This document shows positions 1 through 11,103 of a stretch of 64,000 nt of DNA, one piece after another. The translations under genes and the position numbers were made by a program. The DNA lies in NCBI GenBank assembly GCA_963932145.1, contig OZ010586.1, forward strand, positions 68,872,254 through 68,936,253. Reading direction: 5' to 3'. The stretch's first letter is position 1; each line of letters begins with the position of its first letter. Source of the DNA: Acanthosepion lycidas (lineage: Eukaryota; Mollusca; Cephalopoda; Sepiida; Sepiidae). Under the pieces are notes generated by a model. That model made no database searches, was not told the DNA's origin, and saw nothing but the letters and a program-made list of their open reading frames with translations.

Positions 1-199
1 GAGAGGATGTATGTAAGCGAATTCGCAGAATATGAATTGGGAGAATATATCTCTTTAAAAAAATACAAACATTATGAAAATGAAAATTGATCCTTCCCTC
101 GTTTGTTCTTCAAATTTGTTAAAACGTTAAACAGTGTGAACATTGATCACAAATCCCCAAATTAACCCATTGATCTTTTAGGGAAAGCATATGGACTCC

Positions 200-330
200 A
201 GCCACATCAGCAGTATGTGAAGATAGCTTAACGAAGCTCATCTTCCTTCTGGCTGGTTTTGAATTCAGGGTTTTCTTTCTCCTAGACTAGTTGCCACCTC
301 AAGGCCAGATATACTAGCATCCCTTCATAG
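200..330 (-). repeat. possible SINE fragment
   Basis: This short stretch contains CTCCTAGACTAGTTGCCA, which resembles the 3' body of the tRNA-headed SINEs elsewhere in the window (compare 52240-52395). No tRNA-like head is present, so it would be a 3' remnant. The match is weak. Confidence 0.3.
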
Positions 331-490
331 TTGTTCTATGAAGAGATACATTCATGCCATTCTCAAGTGAATTTCTGCAATAGTGACTGCAAAGTGTCGT
401 CGATTGCTCCTTTGGAGTCACTGTTACACAGCTTACTTATCACTATTATTAATTTTTGAATCTTAAATTCTGTCATCGAGGCCCCTACGA

Positions 491-700
491 CTCGTGAAGC
501 ACGGTGGAATAGTGGATAGCAGCTCGGATTGAGCGATCGGAGAGCCGAGGTCGAATTCGAGACGAGTCCATTACATTCACTTACGTGATAATCCCCTTGG
601 GAAAGGTATTAATCCTCTTCTCCCCCCTCTCTATGGGTAAATAGCAAGACAGACTGGATTCTATAGCCTTAGATGGCAACTGGTCTAGGAGAAGGACAAA
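491..700 (+). repeat. tRNA(Arg)-like SINE
   Basis: The head reads CGGTGGAATAGTGGATAGC (A-box side) and, after a stem-like GGCTCGG type stretch, AGGTCGAATTCGAGAC (B-box side). It resembles a tRNA-Arg with its internal pol III promoter. The body that follows has the motifs CCTTGGGAAAGGTATTAATC, CTATGGGTAAATAG and GATGGCAACTGGTCTAG. The same order of motifs occurs in at least five other copies in this window, so this is a family and not a lone tRNA pseudogene. The 3' end after GCAACTGG is shortened compared with the longest copy at 16113-16420. Confidence 0.85.
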
Positions 701-1099
701 TCAAAACCTGCGGAGGGTCGTTTAGGGACCTTGTGGCAAGTAGTGCACCAGGTCTCTGTATTCAGCCCTTCAAAAAGTGTGGTTGGTTCTGCACAAAGCC
801 TTCACCACTGTAATCAAATTATGTGGTGCCTGGGCTGTCGGTTCCTGGGAACTGAGTTGCTTGATACTCATACGTCGAATACGACGGGAGAGTCCACCAA
901 ATTCTGTCATCTGAATTTCAATAGCTTATCAGACCGTCACTCATCAGACCGTCATTCTATAACGATAAATCATAGAAATTCAGAGAAAAGAATTACGAAC
1001 ATTAGTTATCAACTAAAAGTCTTGGTTCATCTAATAAATAATCAAGATTAAGGGGAAATTGCTTTCATTCAAAGAATAATGGTAGCATGGTACTTCTGC

Positions 1100-1295
1100 A
1101 AAAAGAGAAACTTCAACTCAAACATATTTTCCTCTAGAGTTGTTGCATTGTGAAACAGGCTCCCGAGAAGACGGTTCTCCGATCATTATGATCATCATCT
1201 TCAAGTCCAGGATCAACGCTTATCTAGCCTTCATATTCCTTTAACACCCACTTCTTACGCCCTTGCTTTGTTTAAAAGTGAATACTTATATTTAA
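1100..1295 (+). repeat. LINE reverse-transcriptase C-terminal relic
   Basis: The bases around 1150-1240 read as a degraded version of a common cephalopod LINE C-terminus, with a phrase like NRLPRRRFSDHY followed by a K-S-R-I-N-A-Y-L motif. The same protein phrase can be made out in the relics at 13265-13965 and 35765-36175. It is a 5'-truncated, dead copy. The family looks like the CR1/Jockey side of non-LTR elements, but I cannot fix the clade. Confidence 0.6.
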
Positions 1296-1329
1296 ATAGA
1301 CGTTCCGTTTATTTAAAATAGTATATTTA

Positions 1330-1475
1330 TCTTATTGAAGAAAAATATGCGCTCTCCGGCAGGATTCAAACCTGCGTCCTCCTTGATAGGGGAAACTGTC
1401 GTTAGATCCGACATGCTTACACTGACTAAGATGCTCAGTGTGTCGCTGATCAAGTTGAATAGTGCTTTATATGTG
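1330..1475 (-). repeat. tRNA-like repeat, inverted partner of 2100-2215
   Basis: On the minus strand this reads as a tRNA-like segment ending GCAGGTTTGAATCCTGC with a downstream acceptor-like GGAGAGCGC. Its other side, CTCAGTGTGTCGC with TTGAATAGTGC, recurs in inverted orientation at about 2107-2170. The two copies face each other around a LINE 3' end. Confidence 0.6.
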
Positions 1476-1526
1476 CAAAATCTTTCCCCAACTCTCGAAG
1501 CAATCATATCTGCACAGTTTCATATG

Positions 1527-2060
1527 CTTTTTTTAAGCAATTCACCCCAAGAAAGATGGAAATGCCACTAGAACGCAAGGGGCTACAGAAATTGTAACTA
1601 AGGGAAAATACTGGGTATGGGGGGAGAGGTTGAGGAAAAGATAAAAAGAAGAATAGAGGAGGATAAAAAAAAGAACAACGAAGATGAAGGTAACAGAAGA
1701 TGTTGATTGACATTACATTTAAATTTTTGAAGATTATAGTTATCAGGGAAGCAAGTAAAAGGAAGGGAGTTCCACTGTCGGGAAGTGCGAGAGAAGAAGC
1801 TTTGGAATAGAAGAGGCGGTTACATTTAACTGTTTCGACAGCAAAAGGGTGGAACCGAGATGCCAATCTAGTAGCACACTTAAATTCATGCAGTCAGAGC
1901 AACAGTGAAAATAGCTAGTCAGAGCAGATGCCATGAAACTATTTATGGAAAAGACAGAGGGAAGCCGCATTAAGTCGGTGAGAAAGTGTCGAGATCTCAA
2001 ATCAGGACCGATCAAATTGCATATTCGTCTTTATATTTTGTCGAGAACCTCGAGATGTTG
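1527..2060 (-). repeat. LINE 3' end (CR1/Jockey-like), 5'-truncated
   Basis: On the minus strand the sequence runs from RT-derived phrases (IGPDL near the start, then a degraded NVASLCLFYKYFHG-type segment and RLASR.HPF.VE...CNR..YS) into a 3' UTR. The UTR holds CTTGCGTTCTAGTGGCATT and TTGGGGTGAATTGCTT and ends in an A run at about 1528-1535. The same 3' UTR recurs at 54117-54556, 47870-48650 and 30940-31345. The frame is broken, so it is not coding. Confidence 0.8.
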
Positions 2061-2099
2061 ACGTAAACTAAGCATTTTATAAAGAAGTAATGGATTTTT

Positions 2100-2215
2100 T
2101 TATAAGGCACTATTCAACTTTGCTTGATAGGCGACACACTCAGCTGGTGAGTCGGTATAAGCACGTCGGATCTTTTACAAATTTGCAAAGACGTCTACCT
2201 TGAGTGGCACTTGAG
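2100..2215 (+). repeat. inverted partner of the 1330-1475 repeat
   Basis: It shares GGCACTATTCAACTTTG and CGACACACTCAG with the reverse complement of 1409-1466. The tRNA-like B-box end is not clear here. Confidence 0.55.
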
Positions 2216-2672
2216 TTTTGTAATAATGAAAAAAACTATCAGATGTAAGCTTACATGTTTCTTTTTATTCAAAACAAGAGTTCTGATTTTGAGGAGATGC
2301 AAATCCATAGTTTCCGAATTAAACTGTGAATATTAAGAGAAATATTTTAGAAAGGGCTCAGTGAAAAAAAGTAAAAAATTATTTAAAAAAAACGATGTTG
2401 GGAGGGGATATTTTGTTGATATTTCACAACCTTTACAACAGACACTGAGACGATAGTGAAGCATTTAAACTCTGTTATTTTTACAGAAATGTGGAAATAA
2501 TAATTTTAAACTGTAATTTCCAAAACTTTATTTTTATTTTTGCTTTTGAATATATTATATCCGTTTAATAAAATTTCATGTTTTTTTTAAACCATTATAT
2601 TCGTTTGTCTGTAAATGTTTCTTCATTATAAAAATAGTTTTGTACAATGATCATCATTATATTTGCCATAAT

Positions 2673-2678
2673 TACTGC

Positions 2679-2735
<57 letters not shown>

Positions 2736-2861
2736 CATCATCATCATCATCACAGCAACCACCACTAGCCATTTATCATTATCGTCATCTTCTACTTTAT
2801 TTACGTGTTTATTCCGATATCAGATTCGGTATCATGCCAAAACTCTATTGTTTTGAAATAC

Positions 2862-2921
<60 letters not shown>

Positions 2922-3008
2922 TATTGTATTCTAAAATACCAGTTAATTTGTAAGTTCATTTAAATTTTATCATCTTTATTATTGTTGTTTTATTGTTTTT
3001 TGTTGTTG

Positions 3009-3046
<38 letters not shown>

Positions 3047-3322
3047 GTCGCTGTCATCATCATCAACATCATCATCAAATCTAATTTCCGTGTTTATTCC
3101 GACATTCAGGTTATTTAACATTCAAAAAGTGTATAATTTAGAACACACTTCGTTATTATTAATATCATTATTATTATTACATTTTTCTTTATAACCATTA
3201 TTAATATATTATGACTACTTCTTTCATCATTTTTGAATGCATTCATCTGGACTTGTATATATGAACCACAACTGTAAGTTTGTGCGCATGTCTGTTGTGT
3301 CTGCTATTCTCATAAACTATCA

Positions 3323-3378
<56 letters not shown>

Positions 3379-3380
3379 GA
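2673..3380. repeat. cluster of four (ATT)n arrays with repeated spacers
   Basis: Pure (ATT)n runs lie at about 2673-2740, 2862-2930, 3013-3046 and 3323-3378. The spacers after the first and third runs are related: both have a CATCATCATC stretch and then CGTGTTTATTCCGA. This indicates a duplicated block and not independent slippage only. Open frames here are poly-Ile or poly-Leu artefacts. Confidence 0.95.
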
Positions 3381-3837
3381 GCAATTTGTATTCTGGCTAT
3401 AATAGCACATGTTTTGTTGTTGTGAGAAAATTGTATTAATTTGTCATTTTGAGAAAAAAAACATCAGCGTAGAGTCGCCCTATCCTTTTCTTCTCCAGAA
3501 GGCAGTCACGCTAATGGAGTCTGACCAATACATAGGTATGTATGATTACGCATATATGGACATACTTGTGTATGTATGTTTATGCATATATGGACATACT
3601 TGTGTATGTGCATGTGTCTGTGAAAATGTCAGCTTTTGGTGGAATAAACCAGAACCAGAGCAGCCGCTGCAGCTACCAAAAAGCCAAAAGCCTTTAGAAA
3701 CTAACCTAACTGCAATGCTGTAATGTATATCAATTAGTTGCAACTACAATTCTTGGCGGCAAATGCGTTAGGTTTTTAGCGTACTAAAGCAAGAATTAGT
3801 TAATACAAGTTATAATCGAACTTTATGAAAAATATAA

Positions 3838-4866
3838 AATTATTACGAGTTGGCGAAACAATACTTTTGGTTCTAAAACTGTGATTTCATGATATCGTTA
3901 GTTTTGCATTGACCCAAATCGTTTTTATTGTTGTTAAATTGTCGCTCGTAAAAAAAAGGGTTCAAAAGAAAATTGGAATAATTTTTCTAGTTTAGCATTC
4001 ATTAGAGCTCCTCTACCAACGACATATATATAAAATAAATATTAATGTTTTATCGTTTTAGAAAGGGGGTCCTATTCCTAAAATAAATACAGTGTCAAAC
4101 CGGCACCTGTCTTCTTAAAGAGTTATTTGTACTTTGCTTTTATTTACAAATGTCAGTTTTCAATCTGTACTTCCGTCATCGACAACTGCCTACTACCGAT
4201 GTTTCTTTTCGTTCTCAGTTCGTAGTAGCACGTAGTTATCAATGGCGCAAGCATTTGTAAATAAACAGAAAATACAGATAACTCTTTAAGAAAGTGTCGA
4301 TTTGATACTGTATTTATATTATGAGCAGAACCCCTTTCTAAAATGATTAAAAAAATAATAATTTACAATTCTGGCAAATGTCGTGGAGACAAGATCCAAT
4401 GAATGCTAAAATTCAAGAAAAATCTCAGTAATGTCCCAAATTCTAATTAAATAATGAGCTGAAATTCCATTTTTAACTAATCTTCCGAGATAGAAAAAAA
4501 AAAATTTTTTTTTGGCCTTTGTAAAAGACCACTATATGCAAGTATGTTACAACAGTTTTTTATTTAATAAAACAGTTTTAATATAACAATGATTTATATT
4601 TTGTATGTAAAAATTATAGAATCATATTTGTGTAAATTTTAGAAATGATTTATATATTAAAAATACATCACATAATTAAAGTGTGTAAAAGTACATTTCA
4701 TCAGACAAATCTTTAACGTTTTTTAATATACAAATTTTTCTTTACTTTTAATGTTAAAGAATTTACGAAGTACCTATAGTCTCTCTTATTTCTGCTGTAA
4801 ACAGCAAGAACTTATTTAAACATTTTGGTTTTAGAACCAAAATCGCGCTTTCGCCAAAATTTTAAA
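3838..4866. repeat. possible outer arms of a ~1 kb foldback
   Basis: Outside the 440-bp foldback, TTGGCGAAAC...TTTTGGTTCTAAAAC (about 3850-3880) is the inverted counterpart of GTTTTAGAACCAAAA...TTTCGCCAA (about 4828-4858). Either a larger element carries the inner foldback, or two unrelated pieces match by chance over about 30 bp. The interior 4430-4820 is AT-rich with no recognisable coding. Confidence 0.4.
3981..4422. mobile_element. foldback (long inverted repeat) element, ~440 bp
   Basis: The two halves are imperfect reverse complements almost to the centre. Paired landmarks are TTTAGCATTCATT (3990) with AATGAATGCTAAA (4398), TTTTAGAAAGGGG (4057) with CCCCTTTCTAAAA (4331), AAAGAGTTAT (4117) with ATAACTCTTT (4279), and CTACTACCGA (4190) with TCGTAGTAG (4220). 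Arms of about 210 bp flank a loop of about 20 bp. There is no coding capacity. A right-half copy lies at 61741-61935, so it is a mobile family. I could not identify a target-site duplication. Confidence 0.8.
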
Positions 4867-5179
4867 AGAATTATCTTTACTCTGTCATGGAAATATATTT
4901 ACCAATTTAATAATTAATTCTACAAAGTTAATTTAAATCCACATTAGTTAATTTTTATAAGTTGTCGTACATTTTGTAGAGCACAACAATAATGCCACTA
5001 CGGCTATTGAGAAAATATTAAACAGATCAAATGGTACCTAGACGCAATCTTATTTTTAAAAAAACTGTCGTAGAAAAGTTATTTTCAACCGCATTTCGTT
5101 AAATAATTCATAGTCTAATGAGCTCTATCATAAGTGAATGCGCCATTTTTGTGGCTCTGTGTCAAACTAACACCCTTTG

Positions 5180-5215
5180 TAAATACACACACACACACAC
5201 ACATATATATATATG
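5180..5215. repeat. (CA)n/(TA)n microsatellite
   Basis: A short (CA)n run at 5186-5203 passes into (TA)n. Confidence 0.9.
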
Positions 5216-5246
5216 TTCTGGACAAAAGAAAATTAAACCTTCATAG

Positions 5247-5712
5247 TAGATGGTTAAATATGTTAGTACATTCGTATTCTTGCAAAATCTGTAAAACATT
5301 GCATATCTATCAGCGAAGATTAAATATACTAGTACATTCGTAGTCTTGCAAAATCTGTTAAGCACACTGTATATCTATCAGCGAGGACTAAATATGTAGC
5401 GGTGATTAAATATGTGCCTACATTCGTTTTCTTGTAAAATTTGTAAAACATACTCCATATATATCCGCGATGCTTAAATACGTAGTAATGTTAGTACATT
5501 CGTATTCTTGCAAAATCTGTAAAATAAAATGCTTTTGTATCTGCGATCATTAAATATGCAATTACATTCGTATCCTTACAAAATCTGTGAAACACTATAT
5601 CTATTAGTGAGGGTTAAATAGGTAGCGATGTTTAAATATGTCAGTACATTCGTATTCTTGCAAAATCTGTAAAACACACTGCTTATGAATCAGCAATGGT
5701 AAATTTGTAGCG
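5247..5712 (+). repeat. minisatellite, six units of about 67-88 bp
   Basis: Each unit contains TTAGTACATTCGTATTCTTG, CAAAATCTGTAAAACA and a TATCTATCAGCGA-like end followed by TTAAATATG. The TACATTCG landmark recurs near 5265, 5332, 5419, 5497, 5563 and 5644. The units vary by insertions such as an extra TAGCGATG block. Confidence 0.9.
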
Positions 5713-5791
5713 GATGCTCCGCATCATGTGCTGGTGGTTCAGTGGATATTTTCAAGTCTTTATATTGTCCGGTATTTGTGATCCGTACTGT

Positions 5792-5796
<5 letters not shown>

Positions 5797-5856
<60 letters not shown>
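5797..5856. repeat. (TA)n microsatellite
   Basis: Uninterrupted TA repeat of about 58 bp. The open frame over it is a Tyr-Ile artefact. Confidence 0.95.
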
Positions 5857-5857
<1 letters not shown>

Positions 5858-5993
5858 TTAATTCCCTCTCATATTACGACCATGATTACCTGCTAACATG
5901 GAAATAGTAAATTAATATTATAAACGGCATTGGTATGACAAATACTGTTGGGTGTTTATTATTTATTATGTTCTTATTGTTTAGTATTAATGC

Positions 5994-6276
5994 CTAAGTC
6001 AGTCGATTACGTGCGCTACGGGATACTTACTTGGAGGGTCATGTCTCTTTCCATTCATGACTGACCAGGCAGAAGGTTTTCTTACAATAGGTTGCCATTT
6101 CTTTCTGCAAATATACTGGTTACCAACCAGTCTTTCTTGCTGGGGAGAGTAGAAATGGATTCATACCTTTCCCAAGTTTATTTGCACGTAAATGATTCCA
6201 ATGAACCCGACTGGAATTCGAACTCAGCTCTCGGATTTCGTATCCCGAGCCGTTATCCATTACCCCATTAAATGGA
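5994..6276 (-). repeat. tRNA(Arg)-like SINE
   Basis: On the minus strand the head contains CGAGTTCCATTTAATGGGGT, then TAATGGATAACGGCTCGG, then GAGCTGAGTTCGAATTCCAG. The body ends in GGCAACCTATTG and CTGCCTGGTCAGTCATGAA. The layout matches the full-length copy at 16113-16420. It is diverged but near complete. Confidence 0.85.
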
Positions 6277-6394
6277 ACTCGTATACAAACTAACATCATC
6301 TATCCTGAAGAAGCTGGAATAATGATCGGTTCATTGTATTATTCCAGAAATACTAAAATTAGCTCAATATAAAAATAAATTATTGCTATCATAT

Positions 6395-7175
6395 CTGGAA
6401 CTGGAGTTGCTCTATCCTCACTTCCCAGGCTTGACCGAGTTCAAAAGCGTCTAAATATCTTTGTGGGTGTTGAATTATTTTTAACCCTACAATTCACTAG
6501 CCAGTCTTTCCCAAACGGTGCAGCACACCTCATGGGTGCGGCGGAAGAGGGTAGCAAGTGAGGTGAAATGATTGAAAGACAATTAAAAATTTAGAAACAG
6601 TTTTCAAAAAATTCATATGCCAAAAATAAATGATTTCAAAATTTAAAATATTATTATGGATGACTTGTAATTGCATGCATAAGTCCCAGTTAATAGTTGT
6701 ATACAACTTACTGCGATATTTCTGCATTATATCAAGTATTAAGAATATAGTAACAAGGCTCCGCAAACTGAAGGAGAGAGTTATCAATGATAATGTTCTA
6801 ACTTCGAATCCGCGGTTATCTTCCTTTAACCCTCTCTCTGGACCTTCTTTCCTGTAGGCCTGCTTGCGCTTTTTCACCGGCACTTCCCTTCGGAGAGGCG
6901 CGAGCAAATTTTCATTCCGAAAATGCAGCCCCGAAAAAAGAAAGTTAGGGAACTACTGCCTAGCGCCTAGCTATTTTGATGTTATTTCTATGGTAAATTT
7001 ATTCGTAAGTTGCATTCAGTTTTATTTTTCCTGAGAAGTGCTATGCTGTGGAACAAGACAACTCGATCACTATAGACCTCTTTGTCTTAGATCAACTGTT
7101 ACCTATGTTAAACAACGTCGTTTAGTAACTCTTTACCTTGTGGGGCTCTTGGGCATATATCATATTCCATTTTGA
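6395..7175 (+). repeat. LINE C-terminal relic split by a hAT element
   Basis: At 6395-6501 the frame gives RLDRVQKRLNIFVGVELF, the family phrase before the SHRRNVASL motif. At 6959-7175 the relic resumes with CTATTTTGATG-type bases and ends in the 3' UTR phrase GGGGCTCTTGGGC, as at 13940 and in worn form at 36150. The 457 bp between (6502-6958) is a non-autonomous hAT element. The LINE was therefore in place first. Confidence 0.7.
6502..6958 (-). mobile_element. non-autonomous hAT element, copy 1
   Basis: The left end is CAGTCTTTCCCAAACGGTGC and the right end is the inverse of CAGTAGTTCCCTAACTTTCT. Subterminal GGGGCTGCATTTTCGGAATG (right end, inverted) matches copy 2 at 51722-52140, which lies in the opposite orientation. 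Interior bases such as AATTACTTGTAATTGCATGC-like segments also match. The flanking 8-mers, TCACTAGC and CCTAGCGC, are only a poor match as a target-site duplication. There is no transposase. It sits inside a LINE. Confidence 0.8.
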
Positions 7176-7437
7176 GATATAAGATTAGTGTCCTTTCTTT
7201 CTTTCAATTTGAACAATCATTATTCATTCAGTTCACAGATTATTTATCGAAATAGATACTCTTTGTTATCGGATAAATTGTATACATTGATCTTAACACG
7301 GAATGATTGTAACACCCGAATCCGTTTGATATTTCGACAGGGTTTCTTGAACCGTCACCTCTCACTATTGTTCTTCTCAGAAACCCTTTCTACAACCTCG
7401 TGACTTTGGAATTAATAATAATAATAACTGACATAGC

Positions 7438-7857
7438 ACACCCTATAGATTCCAATGTATCTTTAAAGAACTTCAAAAAACTATCAAAATACAAGAATCT
7501 TGAAATAGAAATTTAAAGAATGTGGAACAGGAGGACATCAATAATTCCATTTGTAGTTGGAGCCCTCGAGATGATTAGAAAAGAGTCTAATAGACTCATT
7601 GAATTGGATTATTTATGCCTTAAAGAAATACAAACAAATTCTACTCACAAGTACAGCTCACACATTACGAAGAGCTTTATCTATGTAAAATGTGTGATAT
7701 TAGTTGTGTTTTGTTTTTTTTTTCGTTTTTTTTTTTGTTTTTTTTTACAAATGCGATCAGTGAAAAACATCATGAAGCCATTTCTGACCTTAGATCCCTG
7801 TTTGGGACCCGGAAAGAAATATGTACACAACAAAAAACAAAGAAAATAAAAATAATA
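7438..7857 (+). repeat. LINE C-terminus and 3' UTR, VVGALG-type family
   Basis: The translated phrases are KLSKYKNLEIEI, then MWNRRTSIIPFVVGALEMI, then a KEIQ-type helix. This is the C-terminal end common to a widespread animal non-LTR family. The 3' UTR has CCATTTCTGACCTTAG, TTGGGACCC and AAAGAAAT and ends near AAAATAAAAATAATAG. Three minus-strand relatives lie at 52738-53190, 53388-54116 and 54960-55372. The first and last of these share this same UTR. The frame is interrupted and the copy is 5'-truncated. Confidence 0.75.
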
Positions 7858-7859
7858 GT

Positions 7860-8530
7860 CCCAAAAATCACAGCCTATATCCTACAAAGACTTTTGATAT
7901 TTTTTAATTTTTTTTTTTGTTAATAGCTGTCTTTTATTTAATTAAGCGCGAAAAATCATATCCTTCCCTAGTTCCTTGATTATGACCTAGCATCTGATTA
8001 TAAAACAGATAAACGTTAAAAAGAAAATTTTTAAAAATAATAATAATAAACACGAGGCATGACTCACATGGTTCTGATTTTAATTGTTTAGAGGCGTTAA
8101 CATGTACATGCCTTGTTTTGGTGAATTAAGATGGCCTACAGTAAATATATCCCGTTCTATAGCACAGATTTGCTTGTCAGTTTCCTGATCTTAATCATTT
8201 CGGCTTATCCCATAAAGGCTGACACACTGAACATCTCTGTTTATTAACAGCAGCAGTGTGGAAACATCTTGGATGGATGTCTGGATGATTATTTCTTTTA
8301 CGTTTTAATGAAGAGAAAAACAAAATCAACCCAAGAGTCACATTTAGATACTTGGAAAAGCCCTCAATCGGAGACTTTAAGATATTTCTAACTGGGACCC
8401 CACCTGTCACTATATCATGTACATTTGATTTTGGTGCATATCCCTGGTATACCCTAAGAAAATTGGGTGGCATGATGGTTTTAGTATATTATTAGTTTAT
8501 TTCAGTACCACTTTGTTGGCACGCTACTCT
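7860..8530. other. no recognised feature
   Basis: AT-rich sequence with poly-T runs near 7720-7745 and 7905-7920. A 92-codon minus-strand frame at 8195-8473 has no family motif that I recognise and no repeat partner in the window. Confidence 0.5.
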
Positions 8531-8533
8531 TTC

Positions 8534-8537
<4 letters not shown>

Positions 8538-8585
<48 letters not shown>
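8538..8585. repeat. (AAT)n microsatellite
   Basis: Pure AAT repeat. Unlike the arrays at 52.7-55.4 kb it is not next to a recognisable LINE end. Confidence 0.95.
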
Positions 8586-8923
8586 TACCTACAAAAATTA
8601 TCTGAACATGTGAAGACAATTTAAAACGTGTCATGTATTAATACAAATGCAAATTCATATCGTATATTAAAAGTCCTTAAGTTTCTAATTGCTTAAAAGT
8701 TTCTCTTGTGCTCGACAAGAAACTTTAAAATTTTATTTCAATAAATTCTATGTTTAACATATAATAATAACTATTTGTAAAGTCATTGTTACATTGAATA
8801 AAATCAAATTAATGTTCGTCATCATTCCAAGATTTGTTCAATGTAGGGGCATTCTTTGTGTTCTTACAATGTTTGGGACAAACCATTCTATAGCATTATT
8901 CATTATATAAATAATACATACAT

Positions 8924-8927
<4 letters not shown>

Positions 8928-8987
<60 letters not shown>

Positions 8988-8988
8988 G
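8928..8988. repeat. (TA)n microsatellite
   Basis: TA run of about 56 bp. ATTCATTATATAAAT occurs just before and just after it (8898 and 8991), a short direct repeat around the array. Confidence 0.95.
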
Positions 8989-8999
8989 TTATTCATTAT

Positions 9000-10200
9000 A
9001 TAAATCTACATAGAAAGATGTCCCCCCTTAATGAAAATTAGAAATCAGCTACAAAGATAAAATTCAAAATTCAATGCTTTTAACAGTTGTTTCACATTTT
9101 TGTTACTGAAAAGAGAATAAAATATATTGCGAAAAAAGCTTTGAATTTACATTGCCAGTGAAAAAATGAAAAAAAAAACTCTCTTTGTATAAGAATTTGT
9201 ATATCAGAAGAAGGCCGTAGATTAGACAGGACGAAATAATGTATAAGCACCATGAATAACGCAAAGTATGAGTTCGGTTGGAATTATACAGACTCTTCTC
9301 AAAATTAGAGACAAATACTCATTATGTTTTCTTTGCTGTGGAAATTGCTTCTTTGCGCGTGTTGAATCTCATAAAAAGAAACCAGAATTGAATTTCTTTC
9401 GTCTTACAATTTTGAACAAAAATCATTCTTTGATGTTTCATAATGCCATTATCTTTACATCTTTGGATTGTGTTTCCTTCGATCAAACATTATCAAAATA
9501 CGAGTCAAATTGTTAGAAACAATATCAACACTGTCCTTGAATTCAAGTTCAGGCTTTCGTCTCATTGCGTAGCAAAAATGTCAACTATAAAATAAAGCTG
9601 CAATCAAAGAAGTCATTGCTGACGCAAACGAGCGTATCTAAACATAATTCACACTGGTCGAACGTTTATTTGCGCATGCGCGGAAAATGCATGATTAGCC
9701 ACCATTATAACTCGGTTACAAAAGCAGTGTTTACCTAAATTTTCGATCGTGCGTGCATGAATAGATCTGGCTCTAGTGAAATAAATAACAAATTATCGTT
9801 AATGGAAATAGCTGCTTGTAACAAATGAAATAGGTTAAAAAATATTCAAGAATTATGCAAACATTGTTGAAGGCATTATGTTGATTGCATAAAATAACGA
9901 ATATTGAATGCTTTAGTTTTCTATTTTCGCTAATTTGACTAATCCATAGATATCTAGAAAGAAATGTGGACGAAAGCTACTGCCAATGTAGAAAGTACGA
10001 CATACTTTGCATATCTAAACAGCCTTTTCTATAACTGACATTGAATATGATATTTTTTATTACTAACCATACAGCAGATAATGGTCGCCTCTTGCCTCAA
10101 GGCATGTATAGAACTTAACGCTTCAGCTAGAATATTTCATGGGTCTTAGCGGTCTGTATATAATCAATGTGCTTCAAAGTATGCATGTTTGTAAACGCGT
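9000..10200. other. no recognised feature
   Basis: Unique-looking AT-rich sequence. An 82-codon frame at 9268-9516 has no recognisable domain. I see no splice-bounded exon pattern. Confidence 0.5.
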
Positions 10201-10211
10201 AAGTCTACGTG

Positions 10212-10212
<1 letters not shown>

Positions 10213-10298
<86 letters not shown>
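10213..10298. repeat. (TA)n microsatellite
   Basis: Pure TA array of about 86 bp. Confidence 0.97.
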
Positions 10299-10300
<2 letters not shown>

Positions 10301-10447
10301 CTGCTCTATCGCTGGTCTATGGACGTATCCCTTCTTTCCCTTTGTCCTCCTCCCAAATTCTTTTTGCTTCCATATTTTACCGTCAACCCAGTTACTTCTC
10401 ATTTTTTGTCTGTCCTCTTCAAGTATTATTAATCCCAATGCACCAGT

Positions 10448-10455
<8 letters not shown>

Positions 10456-10504
<49 letters not shown>
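10456..10504. repeat. (TA)n microsatellite, left flank of a Tc1/mariner relic
   Basis: TA array that ends exactly where the inverted terminus of the element at 10505 begins. Confidence 0.95.
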
Positions 10505-10507
<3 letters not shown>

Positions 10508-11100
10508 GTGTTCCCAAAAAATTGAGATCATTTAAATTGTGAATATCTGAGTAACTACATGTCTAGGCAAACGAAGCAAAGATGCTTCATGATGAACAAT
10601 AAAATGTTTATTTATCAAAATTCGAAAAAAGATATTCAAAAGGATGTAGATTTTATAACATATTTCACAAAGCTTCACAAATGTTTAATATGCGCACCAT
10701 CTGTGACATGACACGCGTCAAGTCGGTAGTCCAGCTCCTGCCAAACACGCTGTAGCATGTCTCGCGTAACATTCTGTAGCCTCAGTGATTCGCTGCTTAA
10801 GTTGCTCTAAGTTTGTAAGAAGACGGAGGGCGTATAGACCTTGTCCTCTCCCAGAACCCCATGAAAAAAAATCAAAATGTGTCAAGTCAGGTGAACGTGG
10901 TGGCCATTTAAACAGCACATTCTTATTATCACTGGCACGACCGATCCATCTTCCTGGTACATTCTCATTGAGATAAGTCGGCACAGTCAACTTAGTTAAC
11001 TTATACATATTTTGTTAGAATCAAAAAAAATGTAGATCATTTGAGCGAGAATTGGCTATGTTATTTAACTAGAAAATGGTGTCAATTTTTGGGGTACACG

Positions 11101-11103
<3 letters not shown>
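10505..11103 (-). mobile_element. Tc1/mariner-superfamily element, internally deleted
   Basis: The ends are imperfect inverted repeats: GTGTTCCCAAAAAATTGAGA on the left and, reversed, GTGTACCCCAAAAATTGACA on the right. On the minus strand, 10718-11008 encodes the C-terminal part of a DDE transposase. It shows KWPPRSPDLTHFDFFSWG followed by NLEQLKQRITEA. A shift of frame near 10790 then continues as VTRDMLQRVWQELDYRLDAC and ends GAHIKHL before a stop. This is the usual end of the family. The element is about 600 bp against roughly 1.3 kb for an intact one, so the N-terminal half is gone. Both flanks are long (TA)n arrays, which fits a TA target. Confidence 0.85.

Noticed and set aside
8195-8473. 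A 92-codon minus-strand frame that could be a small gene
   Set aside because: There is no recognisable family and no regulatory context. The length is not exceptional for chance in 64 kb.
10718-11008. Host gene for a 96-residue protein
   Set aside because: It is the C-terminal part of a Tc1/mariner-type transposase between the inverted ends of a deleted element, and the true end lies in another frame.
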